From: Streptomyces zhihengii
Lineage (GTDB): Bacteria; Actinomycetota; Actinomycetes; Streptomycetales; Streptomycetaceae
Assembly (NCBI RefSeq): GCF_016919245.1
Contig: NZ_JAFEJA010000001.1
Coordinates: 4,981,001 to 5,045,000, forward strand
DNA length: 64,000 nucleotides
Reading direction: 5' to 3'
The position numbers were made by a program, and so were the translations under genes. Numbering within the stretch: the first letter of the stretch is position 1; the number at the start of each line of letters is the position of its first letter. Below, in pieces: positions 44,786-54,382 of the stretch. A model generated the notes under the pieces. It had not been told where the DNA came from, did no database searches, and was given only the letters and a program-made list of their open reading frames with translations.

Positions 44786-45468
44786 GGTGCGGGGGTCCTC
44801 GGCAGAAAGTGCTGGGTGCCGCTCGGGATGTCGGCAGACGGCCATGCGAGAGAAATCGGCAGACGGCGGTGCGAGAGGGCGTCAGTGCCCGGGTGCGGAG
44901 AGGCGGCCGGAGCGCGGGGGCGTCAACAGCCGGAACAGCAACAGCAACAGCGCGCCTGGACAGCGCCGCGGTACCCGCGGTGGCGGGTCGCGAGGTGCGC
45001 TGAGGTCGCTGGCATGGGACCAAAGGTGACGGGTCCGCTCATCGGCTGTCAACTCGATGGGCGATGTGGCGGCAATGTTTCACCCCTTTCGGTACCAGGC
45101 TCTGGAGAAAGGTTTGTGCAGCCCTCGACGAGGACAAACGCGCCAGCAGCCGGGTCCCTGGACGCGGTTGGTGCCGGGTGGCCCCGCTGTGATCCGTATC
45201 GCTTCGACGACTCGATCGCGACAGGATCACCGGGTGTGACGTCTCCCTCCCCGGAAGGGACTTCCTGCCGGGCCGTGGGCATGTGTCAGGTTTTTGGTGA
45301 TTTGAACACTTTCCGCATAGCCTTGGTTCCGGAGAGTGAATACCGGGGCCAGTAGCAGATCGTGGCTTGACTCGCTCGGAGCCACACACTTGTAATTTCA
45401 CTCGTGTCGTTCGGCCGAAAACGATCGCGGCAACATCACGGGGACGCATAGACAGACGAGGGGCGCAC
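44786..45468. other. 683-bp intergenic region upstream of whiB
   Basis: Separates the divergent cysteine dioxygenase gene and whiB. The left half is GC-rich; from about 45285 it becomes relatively AT-rich with T-runs and promoter-like sequence. Long upstream regions with several inputs are typical of whiB, whose promoters are developmentally controlled. No gene is supported. Confidence 0.6.
45367..45396 (+). promoter_or_regulatory. Candidate whiB promoter
   Basis: TTGACT (45367-45372) and TGTAAT (45391-45396) are spaced 18 bp, close to the HrdB consensus, ending about 72 bp before the whiB ATG. Confidence 0.55.
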
Positions 45469-45732
45469 ATGACCGAGCTGTTCCAGCAACTGCTGGTCGA
45501 GGACGCGGACGAGGAACTCGGCTGGCAGGAGCGCGCGTTGTGCGCCCAGACCGACCCCGAGTCCTTCTTCCCCGAGAAGGGCGGTTCCACCAGAGAGGCC
45601 AAAAAGGTCTGCCTGGCCTGTGAGGTGCGGTCCGAATGCCTGGAATACGCCCTCAACAACGACGAACGCTTCGGTATCTGGGGCGGACTGTCCGAGAGGG
45701 AGCGCCGCCGCCTCAAGAAGGCGGCGGTCTGA
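45469..45732 (+). CDS. whiB: WhiB, iron-sulfur sporulation regulator
   Basis: 87 aa. Fe-S cluster cysteines C25, C48, C51 and C57 (Cx22-Cx2-Cx5-C), then the GIWGGLSERERRRLKK turn and basic tail. Nearly identical, from memory, to S. coelicolor WhiB, which acts with WhiA to drive sporulation septation genes. ATG 45469 follows GAGGGGCGCAC. Monocistronic: long upstream region and a downstream hairpin (45901-45941). Corresponds to mycobacterial whiB2. Confidence 0.97.
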   Translation: MTELFQQLLVEDADEELGWQERALCAQTDPESFFPEKGGSTREAKKVCLACEVRSECLEYALNNDERFGIWGGLSERERRRLKKAAV

Positions 45733-45810
45733 GCCCCCGCCGGCCGGCGGGGACCCCACGCCCGGGAGGCCGTACCACCGGCACCCGGCCGCCCCTGCGG
45801 CAACGGCCGC

Positions 45811-45869
45811 GACCGCGCCCGGGACCACGGCCGGGGCAGCGTTCGGGACCGCGCCCGGGACCACGGCCG
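45811..45869. repeat. 23-bp direct repeat downstream of whiB
   Basis: The block starting GACCGCGCCCGGGACCACGG is present at 45811-45833 and 45847-45869, period 36 bp. It is in the 3' region of the whiB transcript before its terminator. Confidence 0.85.
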
Positions 45870-45900
45870 CGGCAAAGAAGGACAACAGCGGACATAGCCC

Positions 45901-45941
45901 ACGGTCCGCCGCCTGAGCCTCGCGCACAGGCGGCGGACCGT
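45901..45941 (+). terminator. whiB terminator
   Basis: Arms ACGGTCCGCCGCCTG (45901-45915) and its complement (45927-45941), loop 11 nt, followed by TCGTATGTC. It separates whiB from the large GT2 gene. Confidence 0.85.
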
Positions 45942-46028
45942 TCGTATGTCAGCCGTTAGTGTGGGCCCCCGTCCGTGACGCACCCCGCCCCTTCGGGGCG
46001 ACCCCCCGGCCGGAGGCCCCGTACCTCA

Positions 46029-49000
46029 ATGTCCGCCACCACAGCAGCGTTTGTCCCGGCACACGCGCCCGAGTTCCCGCGGCACGTCGTCACCGCCGTG
46101 CTCGTCTCCCACGACGGCGCGCGCTGGCTCCCCGACGCCCTCGCCGGGCTCCTCGGCCAGGAACGACCCGTGCAGAACGTGGTCGCCGCCGACACCGGCA
46201 GCGCCGACGCATCGGCCCAGCTGCTCACCGAGGCCCTCGGCCCCGACCGCGTCCTCCACCTCGCCCGCCGCACCGGCTTCGGCGCGGCCGTCGACGAGGC
46301 GGCCCGGACCGCCGGCGTCCTCACCCTCGACGACCTGCCGTACCTGAAGCGGCCGAGCGGCTGGGACCCGGCCACCCGGACCTGGCGGGACGACGCGTAC
46401 GACATGCCCGAGCTGCCGCACGGCGAACCCGTGCAGTGGCTGTGGCTCCTCCACGACGACTGCGCGCCCGAGCCCACCGCGCTCGCCGAGCTGCTGCGCG
46501 TCGCCGACTCCGACGCGTACGCCGCCGTCGTCGGCCCCAAGCTGCGCGGCTGGTACGACCGCAAGCAGCTCCTGGAGACCGGGGTCTCCATCGCCAACAG
46601 CGGCCGCCGCTGGACCGGCCTCGACCGGCGCGAGCAGGACCAGGGGCAGCACGACCAGGTCCGTTCCGTCCTGTCGGTCTCCTCCGCCGGCATGCTCATC
46701 CGGCGCGACGTGTACGAGGAGCTGGGCGGCTTCGACCGCCGGCTGCCCCTGATGCGCGACGACGTCGACCTCTGCTGGCGCGCGCACTCGGCGGGCCACC
46801 GGGTCCTCGTCGCCCCCGACGCCGTGCTGCGGCACGCCGAGGCCGCCGCCCGCGAGCGGCGCACCGTCGACTGCGCGGGACGGTCGGTCGCCAGCCCGCA
46901 CCGCGTCGACAAGGCCGGCGCCGTCTACACCCTGCTCACCAACGTCCGCGGCGTCGCCCTGCCCTGGGTCCTGCTGCGGCTGGCCGTCGGCACCGTGCTG
47001 CGCACCCTCGCCTACCTGGTCGGCAAGGTGCCCGGCCAGGCCGTGGACGAGGTCATGGGCCTGTTCGGCGTGCTGCTGCGGCCCGAACGGATCCTCGCCG
47101 GGCGCCGCAGGCGCTCCCGCAGGGCCGTCGAGGCGAGCGAGCTGCGCCCCCTCTTCCCGCCGCCCGGCGCGACCGTGCGGGCCACCGTCGAGCAGGTCGT
47201 CTCCAACTTCGGCGGATCGGACTCCGACTCCGGCGGCTCCCGGCACGGCGCGGTCGAATCGGGCCCCGGCGGCGACGACGCCGACTTCCTGGAGATCGAG
47301 CAGTTCGCCCGGCTGAAGAAGATCGCCCGCAAGCCCGGGCCGCTGCTCTTCGCCGTCCTGCTCCTCGTCTCCCTGGTCGCCTGCCGCGGACTGTTCGGCG
47401 GCGGCGCGCTCTCCGGCGGCGCCCTGCTGCCCGCGCCCGCCGACGTGTCCGGCCTCTGGGCCCGCTACGCCGACAGCTGGCACCCGGTGGGCACCGGCGG
47501 CACCCAGACCGCCCCGCCCTACCTCGCCGTGCTCGCGGTGCTGTCCTGGCTCTTCCTCGGCTCCACCGGCCTCGCGCTCACCGTGCTGCTGGTCTGCTCG
47601 GTGCCGCTCGCCGGCCTCACCGCGTACTTCGCCTCCCGGCCCATCGTCGAGTCCCGGCTGCTGCGCGCCTGGGCGAGCGTCGCCTACGCCTTCCTCCCGG
47701 CAGCCACCGGCGCCCTCGCCACCGGCCGGCTGGGCACCGCCGTCCTCGCGATCGTGCTGCCGCTCATCGCCCGCGCCGCCGTCGCCGCGCACGGCCTGCG
47801 GGCCCGCGCCGGCACCCGCGGAAGCTGGCGCGCGACCTGGGCCTACGCCCTGCTGCTGACCTTCGCCATGGCCTTCACCCCCGTGGTGTGGCCGCTGGCG
47901 CTGATCACCGGCATCGCCGTCCTCGTGCTGCGCCGCGGCGACCTCACCGCCCACCTGCTGCGCTTCCTCGCGGTCGTCGGCACCCCGATGCTGGTGCTCG
48001 CGCCCTGGTCGCTGGAACTGCTGACCAGCCCCTCGGGCTTCCTGCGGGAGGCCGGTCTCGACCTCGGCGGCGGCTCGGCGGGCGCGCTCGACCTGCTCGG
48101 GATCAGCCCCGGCGGTCCCGGGGCGGCCGGCGGCCTGCTGATGCTCGGCATCGTGGCGGCGGCGCTCGGCGCCCTGCTGCGCGGCGAGCGCACCTTCGCC
48201 ATCCGCACCGCGTGGGCCGTGGCCCTGCTGGCGCTCGTGTTCGCCGTGCTCACCAACGGCTCGGGCTACGCCGGACCCGCCACGCTCGTCTACGGCATCG
48301 CCCTGCTGGCCGCCGCCGTGATCGGCGCCGAGGGCGGCCGCAGCCGCGTCGCCTCGCAGAGCTTCGGCTGGCGGCAGCCCGTCGCCGCCCTCGTCGCGCT
48401 CGCCGCGGGCCTCGCCCCGGTCGCCGCAGCGGCCGGGTGGATGCTCGACGGCGCGGCCGGCCCGCTGGGCCGCCGCGACCCCGTCCAGGTGCCCGCGTTC
48501 GTCGCGGAGGAGAGCGACACCCGCGACCAGCCCCGCACCCTGGTGCTCGGCGGCACCTCGGCCGCCACGGTCTCCTACACCCTCGTGCGCGGCTCCGGCG
48601 GACGCCTCGGCGACGCCGAGCTGGCCGAGGCCGCCGGCGGGGACCCGAGCCTGGACCGGGTCGTCGCCAACCTCGTCGCCGGCTCCGGCGCCGACCAGAC
48701 CAGCCAGCTCAGCGGCTACGCGATCCGCTACATCCTCGTCCGCGACGGAGTGCCCCGCGAGACCGGCCGGGTCCTCGACGCCACGCCCGGCCTCAGCCGC
48801 CTCAGCCAGCTCGACGGCAGCGCGCTGTGGCGGGTGGACCGGCAGGTCGCCCGCGCCACGATCGTCGACGGCACCGCGGACCCGCTGCCCGTCGCCTCCG
48901 ACACCGTCGGCGCCCGGGCGGACATCCCCAAGGGCGGCGCGGGCCGTGTCCTGCGCATCGCCGACCACGCCTCCGAGGGGTGGCAGGCCACCGTCGGCGG

Positions 49001-49820
49001 CCGGGTGCTGGAGAAGAAGACCGTCGACGGCTGGGCGCAGGGCTTCGAACTGCCCGCCGAGGGCGGCAAGCTCGTGCTCACCCACGAGGACCCGCTGACC
49101 CACACCGCCTGGGTGTGGACGCAGGGGTTCCTGGCGCTCGTCCTCGTGGTGCTGGCCCTGCCGGGCAGGCGGCGCGAGATCGACGACGACCTGCCCGCGG
49201 AGGAGGCCGCCGCGGCCGTGCCCGAGCAGGCGGAGCCGGGCGAGGGACGCAGGGCACGCAGGCTGCGCGCCCAGGCGGAGGCCGACGCCGAGGACGAGCC
49301 GCAGGGCGCGGAGCCGGAGGCGGAGCCGTACGTGCCGCAGCAGGCCGCCCCGCAGCCGCCCGACCCCGCGGACGCCTACGCGGCCGTGCCGCCCCAGCAG
49401 CAGTACGGCGGGTGGAGCGACGGCACCCAGGAGCCGTACGCGTACGGCGACGGCTACGCGAACGCCCCGGGCGCCGCGGGCGACCCGTACGGGCAGTACC
49501 CCGCGTACGGCGACGGCGGACAGCAGGGCGGCGGGCAGGGTTACCCCGGCGAGCAGTCCTACGGCGCCGACGGGTACCAGCAGCACCCGCAGCACCCGCA
49601 GTCCCCGCAGCAGAGCTACCAGGACGGCTCCTGGACCCACGGCGCGGACGGCTACCCGCAGAACGGCGCCGACGCGTACCCGCAGGGCGGGGCGGACGGC
49701 TACCCGCAGGGCGGCGGTGACGGCTACCCGCAGGACGGCCGAGGCCACGACCCGTACGGATACGGCGACCAGTACCCCGAGCCGCCCTCCCAGGCTCCCG
49801 GCACCACGCGAGGCGAGTGA
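46029..49820 (+). CDS. Giant polytopic GT2 glycosyltransferase with YPQ-rich tail
   Basis: 1263 aa. An N-terminal GT-A domain (about 15-290; VVAADTGSADASAQ, WLLHDDCAPE, RRLPLMRDDVDLCWRAH) is followed by a long multi-spanning membrane region (about 430-830), a soluble domain (about 830-1035), one more helix near 1040, and a disordered Gln/Tyr/Pro/Gly tail (about 1100-1260) with repeats like GADGYPQGG. Probably transfers sugars from polyprenyl donors outside the membrane. ATG 46029 chosen over GTG 45975. Overlaps the DUF5719 gene by 4 bp. Confidence 0.88.
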   Translation: MSATTAAFVPAHAPEFPRHVVTAVLVSHDGARWLPDALAGLLGQERPVQNVVAADTGSADASAQLLTEALGPDRVLHLARRTGFGAAVDEAARTAGVLTLDDLPYLKRPSGWDPATRTWRDDAYDMPELPHGEPVQWLWLLHDDCAPEPTALAELLRVADSDAYAAVVGPKLRGWYDRKQLLETGVSIANSGRRWTGLDRREQDQGQHDQVRSVLSVSSAGMLIRRDVYEELGGFDRRLPLMRDDVDLCWRAHSAGHRVLVAPDAVLRHAEAAARERRTVDCAGRSVASPHRVDKAGAVYTLLTNVRGVALPWVLLRLAVGTVLRTLAYLVGKVPGQAVDEVMGLFGVLLRPERILAGRRRRSRRAVEASELRPLFPPPGATVRATVEQVVSNFGGSDSDSGGSRHGAVESGPGGDDADFLEIEQFARLKKIARKPGPLLFAVLLLVSLVACRGLFGGGALSGGALLPAPADVSGLWARYADSWHPVGTGGTQTAPPYLAVLAVLSWLFLGSTGLALTVLLVCSVPLAGLTAYFASRPIVESRLLRAWASVAYAFLPAATGALATGRLGTAVLAIVLPLIARAAVAAHGLRARAGTRGSWRATWAYALLLTFAMAFTPVVWPLALITGIAVLVLRRGDLTAHLLRFLAVVGTPMLVLAPWSLELLTSPSGFLREAGLDLGGGSAGALDLLGISPGGPGAAGGLLMLGIVAAALGALLRGERTFAIRTAWAVALLALVFAVLTNGSGYAGPATLVYGIALLAAAVIGAEGGRSRVASQSFGWRQPVAALVALAAGLAPVAAAAGWMLDGAAGPLGRRDPVQVPAFVAEESDTRDQPRTLVLGGTSAATVSYTLVRGSGGRLGDAELAEAAGGDPSLDRVVANLVAGSGADQTSQLSGYAIRYILVRDGVPRETGRVLDATPGLSRLSQLDGSALWRVDRQVARATIVDGTADPLPVASDTVGARADIPKGGAGRVLRIADHASEGWQATVGGRVLEKKTVDGWAQGFELPAEGGKLVLTHEDPLTHTAWVWTQGFLALVLVVLALPGRRREIDDDLPAEEAAAAVPEQAEPGEGRRARRLRAQAEADAEDEPQGAEPEAEPYVPQQAAPQPPDPADAYAAVPPQQQYGGWSDGTQEPYAYGDGYANAPGAAGDPYGQYPAYGDGGQQGGGQGYPGEQSYGADGYQQHPQHPQSPQQSYQDGSWTHGADGYPQNGADAYPQGGADGYPQGGGDGYPQDGRGHDPYGYGDQYPEPPSQAPGTTRGE

Positions 49821-51409
49821 GAGTGAAGCGCACCACCATCTCCCTGATCGCGGTCGCCACCGCGCTGGCGGCGGTCACCGGCATCGCGTCGCTGACCTCG
49901 CCCGAAGGCGACGCGGCCCCGCAGAACAAGGCGGCGGCCCGGCTTCCGGTCGAACGCTCCAGCCTGATGTGCCCCGCGCCCAGCACGTCCGAACTGGCCG
50001 AGACGCTGTACACCTCCTTCACCCCCGCCGGCGCCGGGGGCGGCGGCGACGCCGAGAAGCCGACCGCCGAACTGCGCCCGTCCGCCTCCGTGTTGGCGGA
50101 CACGGACGCGGCCCCCGCGAAGGACGACAAGGACGCCGACGCGGACAAGGACGCCGACGACGAGAAGGAGGCCGGGGACTCGGCCGCCGCCGCGCGGAAA
50201 CCGGCTCCGGACAAGCCCGTTGTCGTCCTCGAAGCGCCCGGCAAGCCCGTCGCCGCCGATGCCGACGGCGGCGAGGCACCCGCCCTCGTGGGCACCGCGA
50301 CCGGCGCGCTCGCACCCGGCTGGACCGCCCAGCAGACCACGACCGTCCCCGCGGGCGGCGGCCGCGGCCTGCTCGGCGTGAGCTGCACCGCCCCGGACAC
50401 CGACTTCTGGTTCCCCGCCGCGTCCCTCGCGGAGCGGCGCCAGGACTACGTCCACCTCACCAACCCCGACGACACCAGCGCGGTCGCCGACATCGAGCTC
50501 TACGGCAAGGACGGCGAGCTCAAGAGCACCCTGAGCGAGGGCATCACCGTCCCGCCCGGCGGCACCGTGCCGGTGCTGCTGTCGACCCTCACCGCCGACA
50601 AGGCCGACGACGTCACCGTCCACGTCGCCACCCGCACGGGCCGCGTCGGCGCGGTCGTGCGCTCCGCCGACGAGACCGACGGCAGCGACTGGCTCGCGGC
50701 GTCCGCCGACCCCGCGGGTACCGCGGTCCTCCCCGGCATCCCGGCGGACGCGACCTCCGTCCAGCTCGTCGCCTTCGCGCCGGGCCAGGAGGACGCCGAC
50801 CTCAAGGTCCAACTCGCCGGCCCCACCGGCACGATCACCCCGGCGGGCTTCGAGAAGCTCCGGGTGAAGTCGGGGATGACGGCCATGATCGACCTGAAGG
50901 ACGTGACCAGGGGCGAGGCCGGGACGCTGATCCTCAGCCCCGCCGAGAAGGGCCGCGAGACCCCCGTCGTCGCCGCGCTGCGGGTGGTGCGGGGCAAGGG
51001 CGAGAAGAAGGAGGTCGCCTTCATCCCCGCCGCCGCGCCCGTGGGCGCGCGGGCGACCGTCGCCGACAACCGGGACAAGGGCTCGTTCCTCTCGCTCACC
51101 GCCCCCGGCAAGGCGGCGCAGGTCAAGGTGTCGGTGTCGGCGGGCACCCGCGGGGGCACCGCGGCGGTCAAGACGTACACCGTGAAGGCCGGCAGCACGC
51201 TCACCATCACCGCCCCCGTGCCCGAGGGGCTCCGCGGCACCTTCGCCCTGACCGTGCAGACGGTCTCCGGCGGCCCGGTCCACGGCTCGCGGATGCTGGA
51301 GGTCCCGGACGACGGCATCCCGATGTTCACCGTGCAGAACCTCTCCGACGACCGGGGGACGGTGTCCGTCCCGGTGGCGGAGCAGGACCTGTCGGTGCTC
51401 GACGACTGA
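49817..51409 (+). CDS. DUF5719 family exported protein
   Basis: 530 aa. An N-terminal membrane helix or uncleaved signal (about 5-25) leads to a low-complexity acidic stretch (about 95-130, Asp/Lys/Ala-rich). The remainder is beta-rich, with FWFPAASLAERRQDYVHLTNPDD and tandem Ig-like strands. Function unknown; conserved directly after the large GT2 in Streptomyces. The 4-bp overlap (GTGA) shows coupling, so a role alongside the glycosyltransferase is likely. Confidence 0.85.
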   Translation: MRVKRTTISLIAVATALAAVTGIASLTSPEGDAAPQNKAAARLPVERSSLMCPAPSTSELAETLYTSFTPAGAGGGGDAEKPTAELRPSASVLADTDAAPAKDDKDADADKDADDEKEAGDSAAAARKPAPDKPVVVLEAPGKPVAADADGGEAPALVGTATGALAPGWTAQQTTTVPAGGGRGLLGVSCTAPDTDFWFPAASLAERRQDYVHLTNPDDTSAVADIELYGKDGELKSTLSEGITVPPGGTVPVLLSTLTADKADDVTVHVATRTGRVGAVVRSADETDGSDWLAASADPAGTAVLPGIPADATSVQLVAFAPGQEDADLKVQLAGPTGTITPAGFEKLRVKSGMTAMIDLKDVTRGEAGTLILSPAEKGRETPVVAALRVVRGKGEKKEVAFIPAAAPVGARATVADNRDKGSFLSLTAPGKAAQVKVSVSAGTRGGTAAVKTYTVKAGSTLTITAPVPEGLRGTFALTVQTVSGGPVHGSRMLEVPDDGIPMFTVQNLSDDRGTVSVPVAEQDLSVLDD

Positions 51410-51418
51410 CCGCGCGCA

Positions 51419-51443
51419 CCGGGGCCCGTCCACCGGGCCCCGG
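51419..51443. terminator. Terminator between DUF5719 and zincin genes
   Basis: CCGGGGCCCG (51419-51428) and CGGGCCCCGG (51434-51443) pair around TCCAC between convergent genes. Confidence 0.8.
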
Positions 51444-51450
51444 CGGGCCG

Positions 51451-51882
51451 TCAGTCCTGGCCGTACCGCGGATCGACCGACTCGGGCGAGAGCCCGAGCA
51501 GCTCGGCGACCTGCTCGACGACCACCTCGTGGACCAGCAGCGCCCGCTCGTCGCGGCTCTTCGTCCGGATCTCGACGGGCCGGCGGTAGACCATGATCCG
51601 CGCGGGGGCGTCCTTCCCCGCCGGTTCGGCGCTGCCCAGCGGCACCGAGTCGTCCACCGAGCGGGGCACCTCCAGGACGAGGAAGTCGACCTCGGCGAGC
51701 TCGGGCCAGCGCCGCTCCAGCCGCTCCACGGAGTCCAGGACCAGGTCCCGGAAGCTCTCGGCACGACTCGCGGCGAGCGGCACCTGCGGCGGCGCGACGG
51801 GCCCGCGCATGCCCCGGCCGTGGCGGTCGCGGCGGCGCGGTCTCGGCTCGCCCGGGGGCGGCGGTACGGGGCTGTCCTTCAC
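51451..51882 (-). CDS. Zincin-like metallopeptidase family protein
   Basis: 143 aa. The C-terminal half matches the small zincin family (mycobacterial Rv3259 type): FLVLEVPRSVDD, RIMVYRRPVEIRTKSRDE and LVHEVVVEQVAELLGLSPE, where HExxxE replaces the classical HExxH. A Pro/Arg-rich N-terminus precedes it. Peptidase activity is unproven for the family. Divergent from the DUF3499 gene. Confidence 0.88.
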   Translation of the reverse strand: MKDSPVPPPPGEPRPRRRDRHGRGMRGPVAPPQVPLAASRAESFRDLVLDSVERLERRWPELAEVDFLVLEVPRSVDDSVPLGSAEPAGKDAPARIMVYRRPVEIRTKSRDERALLVHEVVVEQVAELLGLSPESVDPRYGQD

Positions 51883-52013
51883 TCACGCAGGGTAACTCTC
51901 CACGCCGTCCCGGTCCCGTCCGCCGGGCTCGGAGCGGTCGGCTTGTCGCCAGTTGAACGATCCGGCCAAGCTTGGGCTCGAATCCGCGTCCCCTCCGATC
52001 GGTGATCTCGTCA

Positions 52014-52029
52014 CGAATGACCTCATTCG
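52014..52029. promoter_or_regulatory. Inverted repeat in the zincin/DUF3499 divergent region
   Basis: CGAATGA-CC-TCATTCG is a perfect 7-2-7 dyad, nested in a wider GTCACGA...TCGTGAC pair (52009-52015 with 52036-52042). It lies in an AT-enriched stretch of the 271-bp gap and may control either gene. Confidence 0.45.
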
Positions 52030-52153
52030 CCCCAAGTCGTGACCGTCCGGGGTGCGGTCGCCGTCCATGTGGTTCTCTTTCCGTGCAGGTCAGGCCAGTT
52101 GCCGGAACTGCCGAATTGTCGGACGCCGCAGCACGACACGGGGGAGTGACCTG

Positions 52154-52582
52154 GTGGAGAGTCGTCGCAGCCCGCTCAAGAGTGCGGTACCGTCCAACGT
52201 CGTGAGCCCTGTACGTCGATGTTCTCGCACCGCGTGCGGCCGCCCTGCCGTCGCGACACTGACGTACGTCTATGCCGACTCGACTGCGGTCCTCGGCCCG
52301 CTCGCCACCTACGCCGAGCCCCACTGCTACGACCTGTGCGCCGAGCACAGCGAGCGGCTGACCGCCCCGCGCGGCTGGGAGGTCGTGCGGCTCACCGACG
52401 GGTCCGGCCCCGCCCGCCCCAGCGGCGACGATCTCGAAGCCCTGGCGAACGCGGTCCGGGAGGCGGCACGCCCGCAGGGGCGCACCGCGGAGGCCGGCGG
52501 CCAGGGCGGACGCAGGCCGGCGGACCCGATGGAGGTCGCACGCCGCGGCCACCTGCGCGTGCTCCGCTCCCCGGACAACTGA
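52154..52582 (+). CDS. DUF3499 family protein
   Basis: 142 aa from GTG 52154, which has GGGGAG upstream; GTG 52202 is the alternative. It carries zinc-ribbon-like cysteines (VRRCSRTACGRPA and HCYDLCAEH) in a compact domain, then a variable Ala/Gly-rich linker and a conserved end ARRGHLRVLRSP. Function unknown; conserved before manB in Streptomyces and in mycobacteria (Rv3258c position). Confidence 0.88.
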   Translation: MESRRSPLKSAVPSNVVSPVRRCSRTACGRPAVATLTYVYADSTAVLGPLATYAEPHCYDLCAEHSERLTAPRGWEVVRLTDGSGPARPSGDDLEALANAVREAARPQGRTAEAGGQGGRRPADPMEVARRGHLRVLRSPDN

Positions 52583-52772
52583 CCCTCCCTCCTCCCGCCG
52601 CACCGCACGCCGGCCCCAAGGCGCCCCGGAACACGCCCGGTTGACGCCGTGGCGCCCCGCCCGCACAGCCCGGCGGGCACCGCCGCCCGCCGGGGTCGCC
52701 GACCCGCCGTGGCGGCCGCGCGCCGTACGGGTACTTTGATGCGACTGCCGAGACTTCAGGAGGATTGGGCCC

Positions 52773-54140
52773 GTGGCTGCTGATCTGTCGCAGATCGTGA
52801 AGGCGTACGACGTCCGCGGCGTGGTGCCGGATCAGTGGGACGAGCGGACCGCCGAACTGTTCGGCGCCGCCTTCGTCCGGGTGACGGACGCCGGCGCGAT
52901 CGTCGTCGGCCACGACATGCGGCCGTCCTCGCCCGGTCTGGCCGGGGCGTTCGCCCGCGGCGCCGCCGCGCTCGGCGCCGACGTCACCATGATCGGCCTC
53001 TGCTCCACCGACCAGCTCTACTTCGCCTCCGGCCGGCTCGGCCTGCCCGGCGCGATGTTCACCGCCTCGCACAACCCGGCGCGGTACAACGGCATCAAGA
53101 TGTGCCGTGCCGGAGCCGCGCCCGTCGGCCAGGACACCGGTCTCGCCGACATCCGGGCGCTCGTCGAGGGCTGGACCGCCGACGGCGCCGCCCCGCTCCC
53201 CGCCGAGGTGCCCGGCACCGTCACCGAGCGGGAGACCCTGGACGACTACGCGGCCCACCTGCTGTCGCTGGTCGACCTCTCCGCGATGCGCCCCCTCAAG
53301 GTCGTCGTCGACGCGGGCAACGGCATGGGCGGCCACACCGTCCCCACCGTCCTGCGCTCCCTGCCGGTCACCCTGGTGCCGATGTACTTCGAGCTCGACG
53401 GCACCTTCCCCAACCACGAGGCCAACCCCCTCGACCCGGCCAACCTCGTCGACCTCCAGGCCCGGGTCCGCGAGGAGGGGGCCGACCTCGGCCTCGCCTT
53501 CGACGGCGACGCCGACCGCTGCTTCGTCGTCGACGAGCGCGGCGAGGGCGTCTCCCCGTCCGCCGTCACCGCCCTCGTGGCCCGCCGCGAACTGGCCAAG
53601 CACCCCGGCGGCACGGTGATCCACAACCTGATCACCTCCTGGTCCGTCCCCGAGGTCGTCCGCGAACACGGCGGCAACCCCGTCCGCACCCGCGTGGGGC
53701 ACTCCTTCATCAAGGAGGAGATGGCCCGCACCGGCGCCGTCTTCGGCGGCGAGCACTCCGCCCACTACTACTTCCGCGACTTCTGGAACGCCGACACCGG
53801 CATGCTCGCGGCGCTCCACGTCCTCGCCGCCCTCGGCGCCCAGCCGGAGCCGCTGTCCGCGCTCGTCGAGGAGTACGACCGCTACGCGGCGTCCGGGGAG
53901 ATCAACTCCGAGGTCGACGACCAGGCGGCCCGCGCCGCCGCCGTCCGCGCGGCCTTCGCCGGCCGCGACGGCGCGGGCACCGACGAGCTCGACGGGCTCA
54001 CCGTCACGGCCGCCGACTGGTGGTTCAACCTGCGCGCCTCCAACACGGAGCCGCTGCTGCGCCTCAACGTCGAGGCGCGCGACGAGGCGACCATGGCCAA
54101 GATCCGCGACGAGGTCCTCGCGCTGGTGCGCGGCGCCTGA
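52773..54140 (+). CDS. manB: Phosphomannomutase/phosphoglucomutase
   Basis: 455 aa alpha-D-phosphohexomutase converting mannose-6-phosphate to mannose-1-phosphate. Active phosphoserine S99 in TASHNP; metal-binding D244-G-D246-A-D248-R; sugar-binding GEHS; C-terminal phosphate loop RASNTEP. GTG 52773 has AGGAGG 10 bases upstream. Central step of GDP-mannose supply with manA and manC. Confidence 0.95.
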   Translation: MAADLSQIVKAYDVRGVVPDQWDERTAELFGAAFVRVTDAGAIVVGHDMRPSSPGLAGAFARGAAALGADVTMIGLCSTDQLYFASGRLGLPGAMFTASHNPARYNGIKMCRAGAAPVGQDTGLADIRALVEGWTADGAAPLPAEVPGTVTERETLDDYAAHLLSLVDLSAMRPLKVVVDAGNGMGGHTVPTVLRSLPVTLVPMYFELDGTFPNHEANPLDPANLVDLQARVREEGADLGLAFDGDADRCFVVDERGEGVSPSAVTALVARRELAKHPGGTVIHNLITSWSVPEVVREHGGNPVRTRVGHSFIKEEMARTGAVFGGEHSAHYYFRDFWNADTGMLAALHVLAALGAQPEPLSALVEEYDRYAASGEINSEVDDQAARAAAVRAAFAGRDGAGTDELDGLTVTAADWWFNLRASNTEPLLRLNVEARDEATMAKIRDEVLALVRGA

Positions 54141-54382
54141 CCCGGCCCCCGGCGGGCCCCACGGGGCCCTCCGCACGGTCCCGCCGGGGCGGCGCGCACC
54201 CGGCCCGGCGGGCCCCCGGGCACGCTCCGGAACGCAACCCCCGGCACCCCCGCCCAGAACGAGCCGCACCCCACCGCCCGGCGGTAGGCTGACGAGGCCC
54301 GATCCGTACGACCACGACCGCGCGACCGGCCCGGGAACACCGCCCGGACGGCCCGCGACCGCCCCGAAGGGACACCGCTGTC

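Noticed and set aside
46026..49748. 1240-residue open frame on the - strand opposite the giant GT2
   Set aside because: Antisense shadow of a gene with clear GT2 motifs and third-position GC bias on the + strand. The same applies to long frames opposite 49724-52666, 53882-56110 and 58231-60165.
51970..51990. tRNA-like T-loop sequence (CTCGAATCC)
   Set aside because: No matching acceptor, D-arm or anticodon stem can be folded around it, and there is no CCA end.
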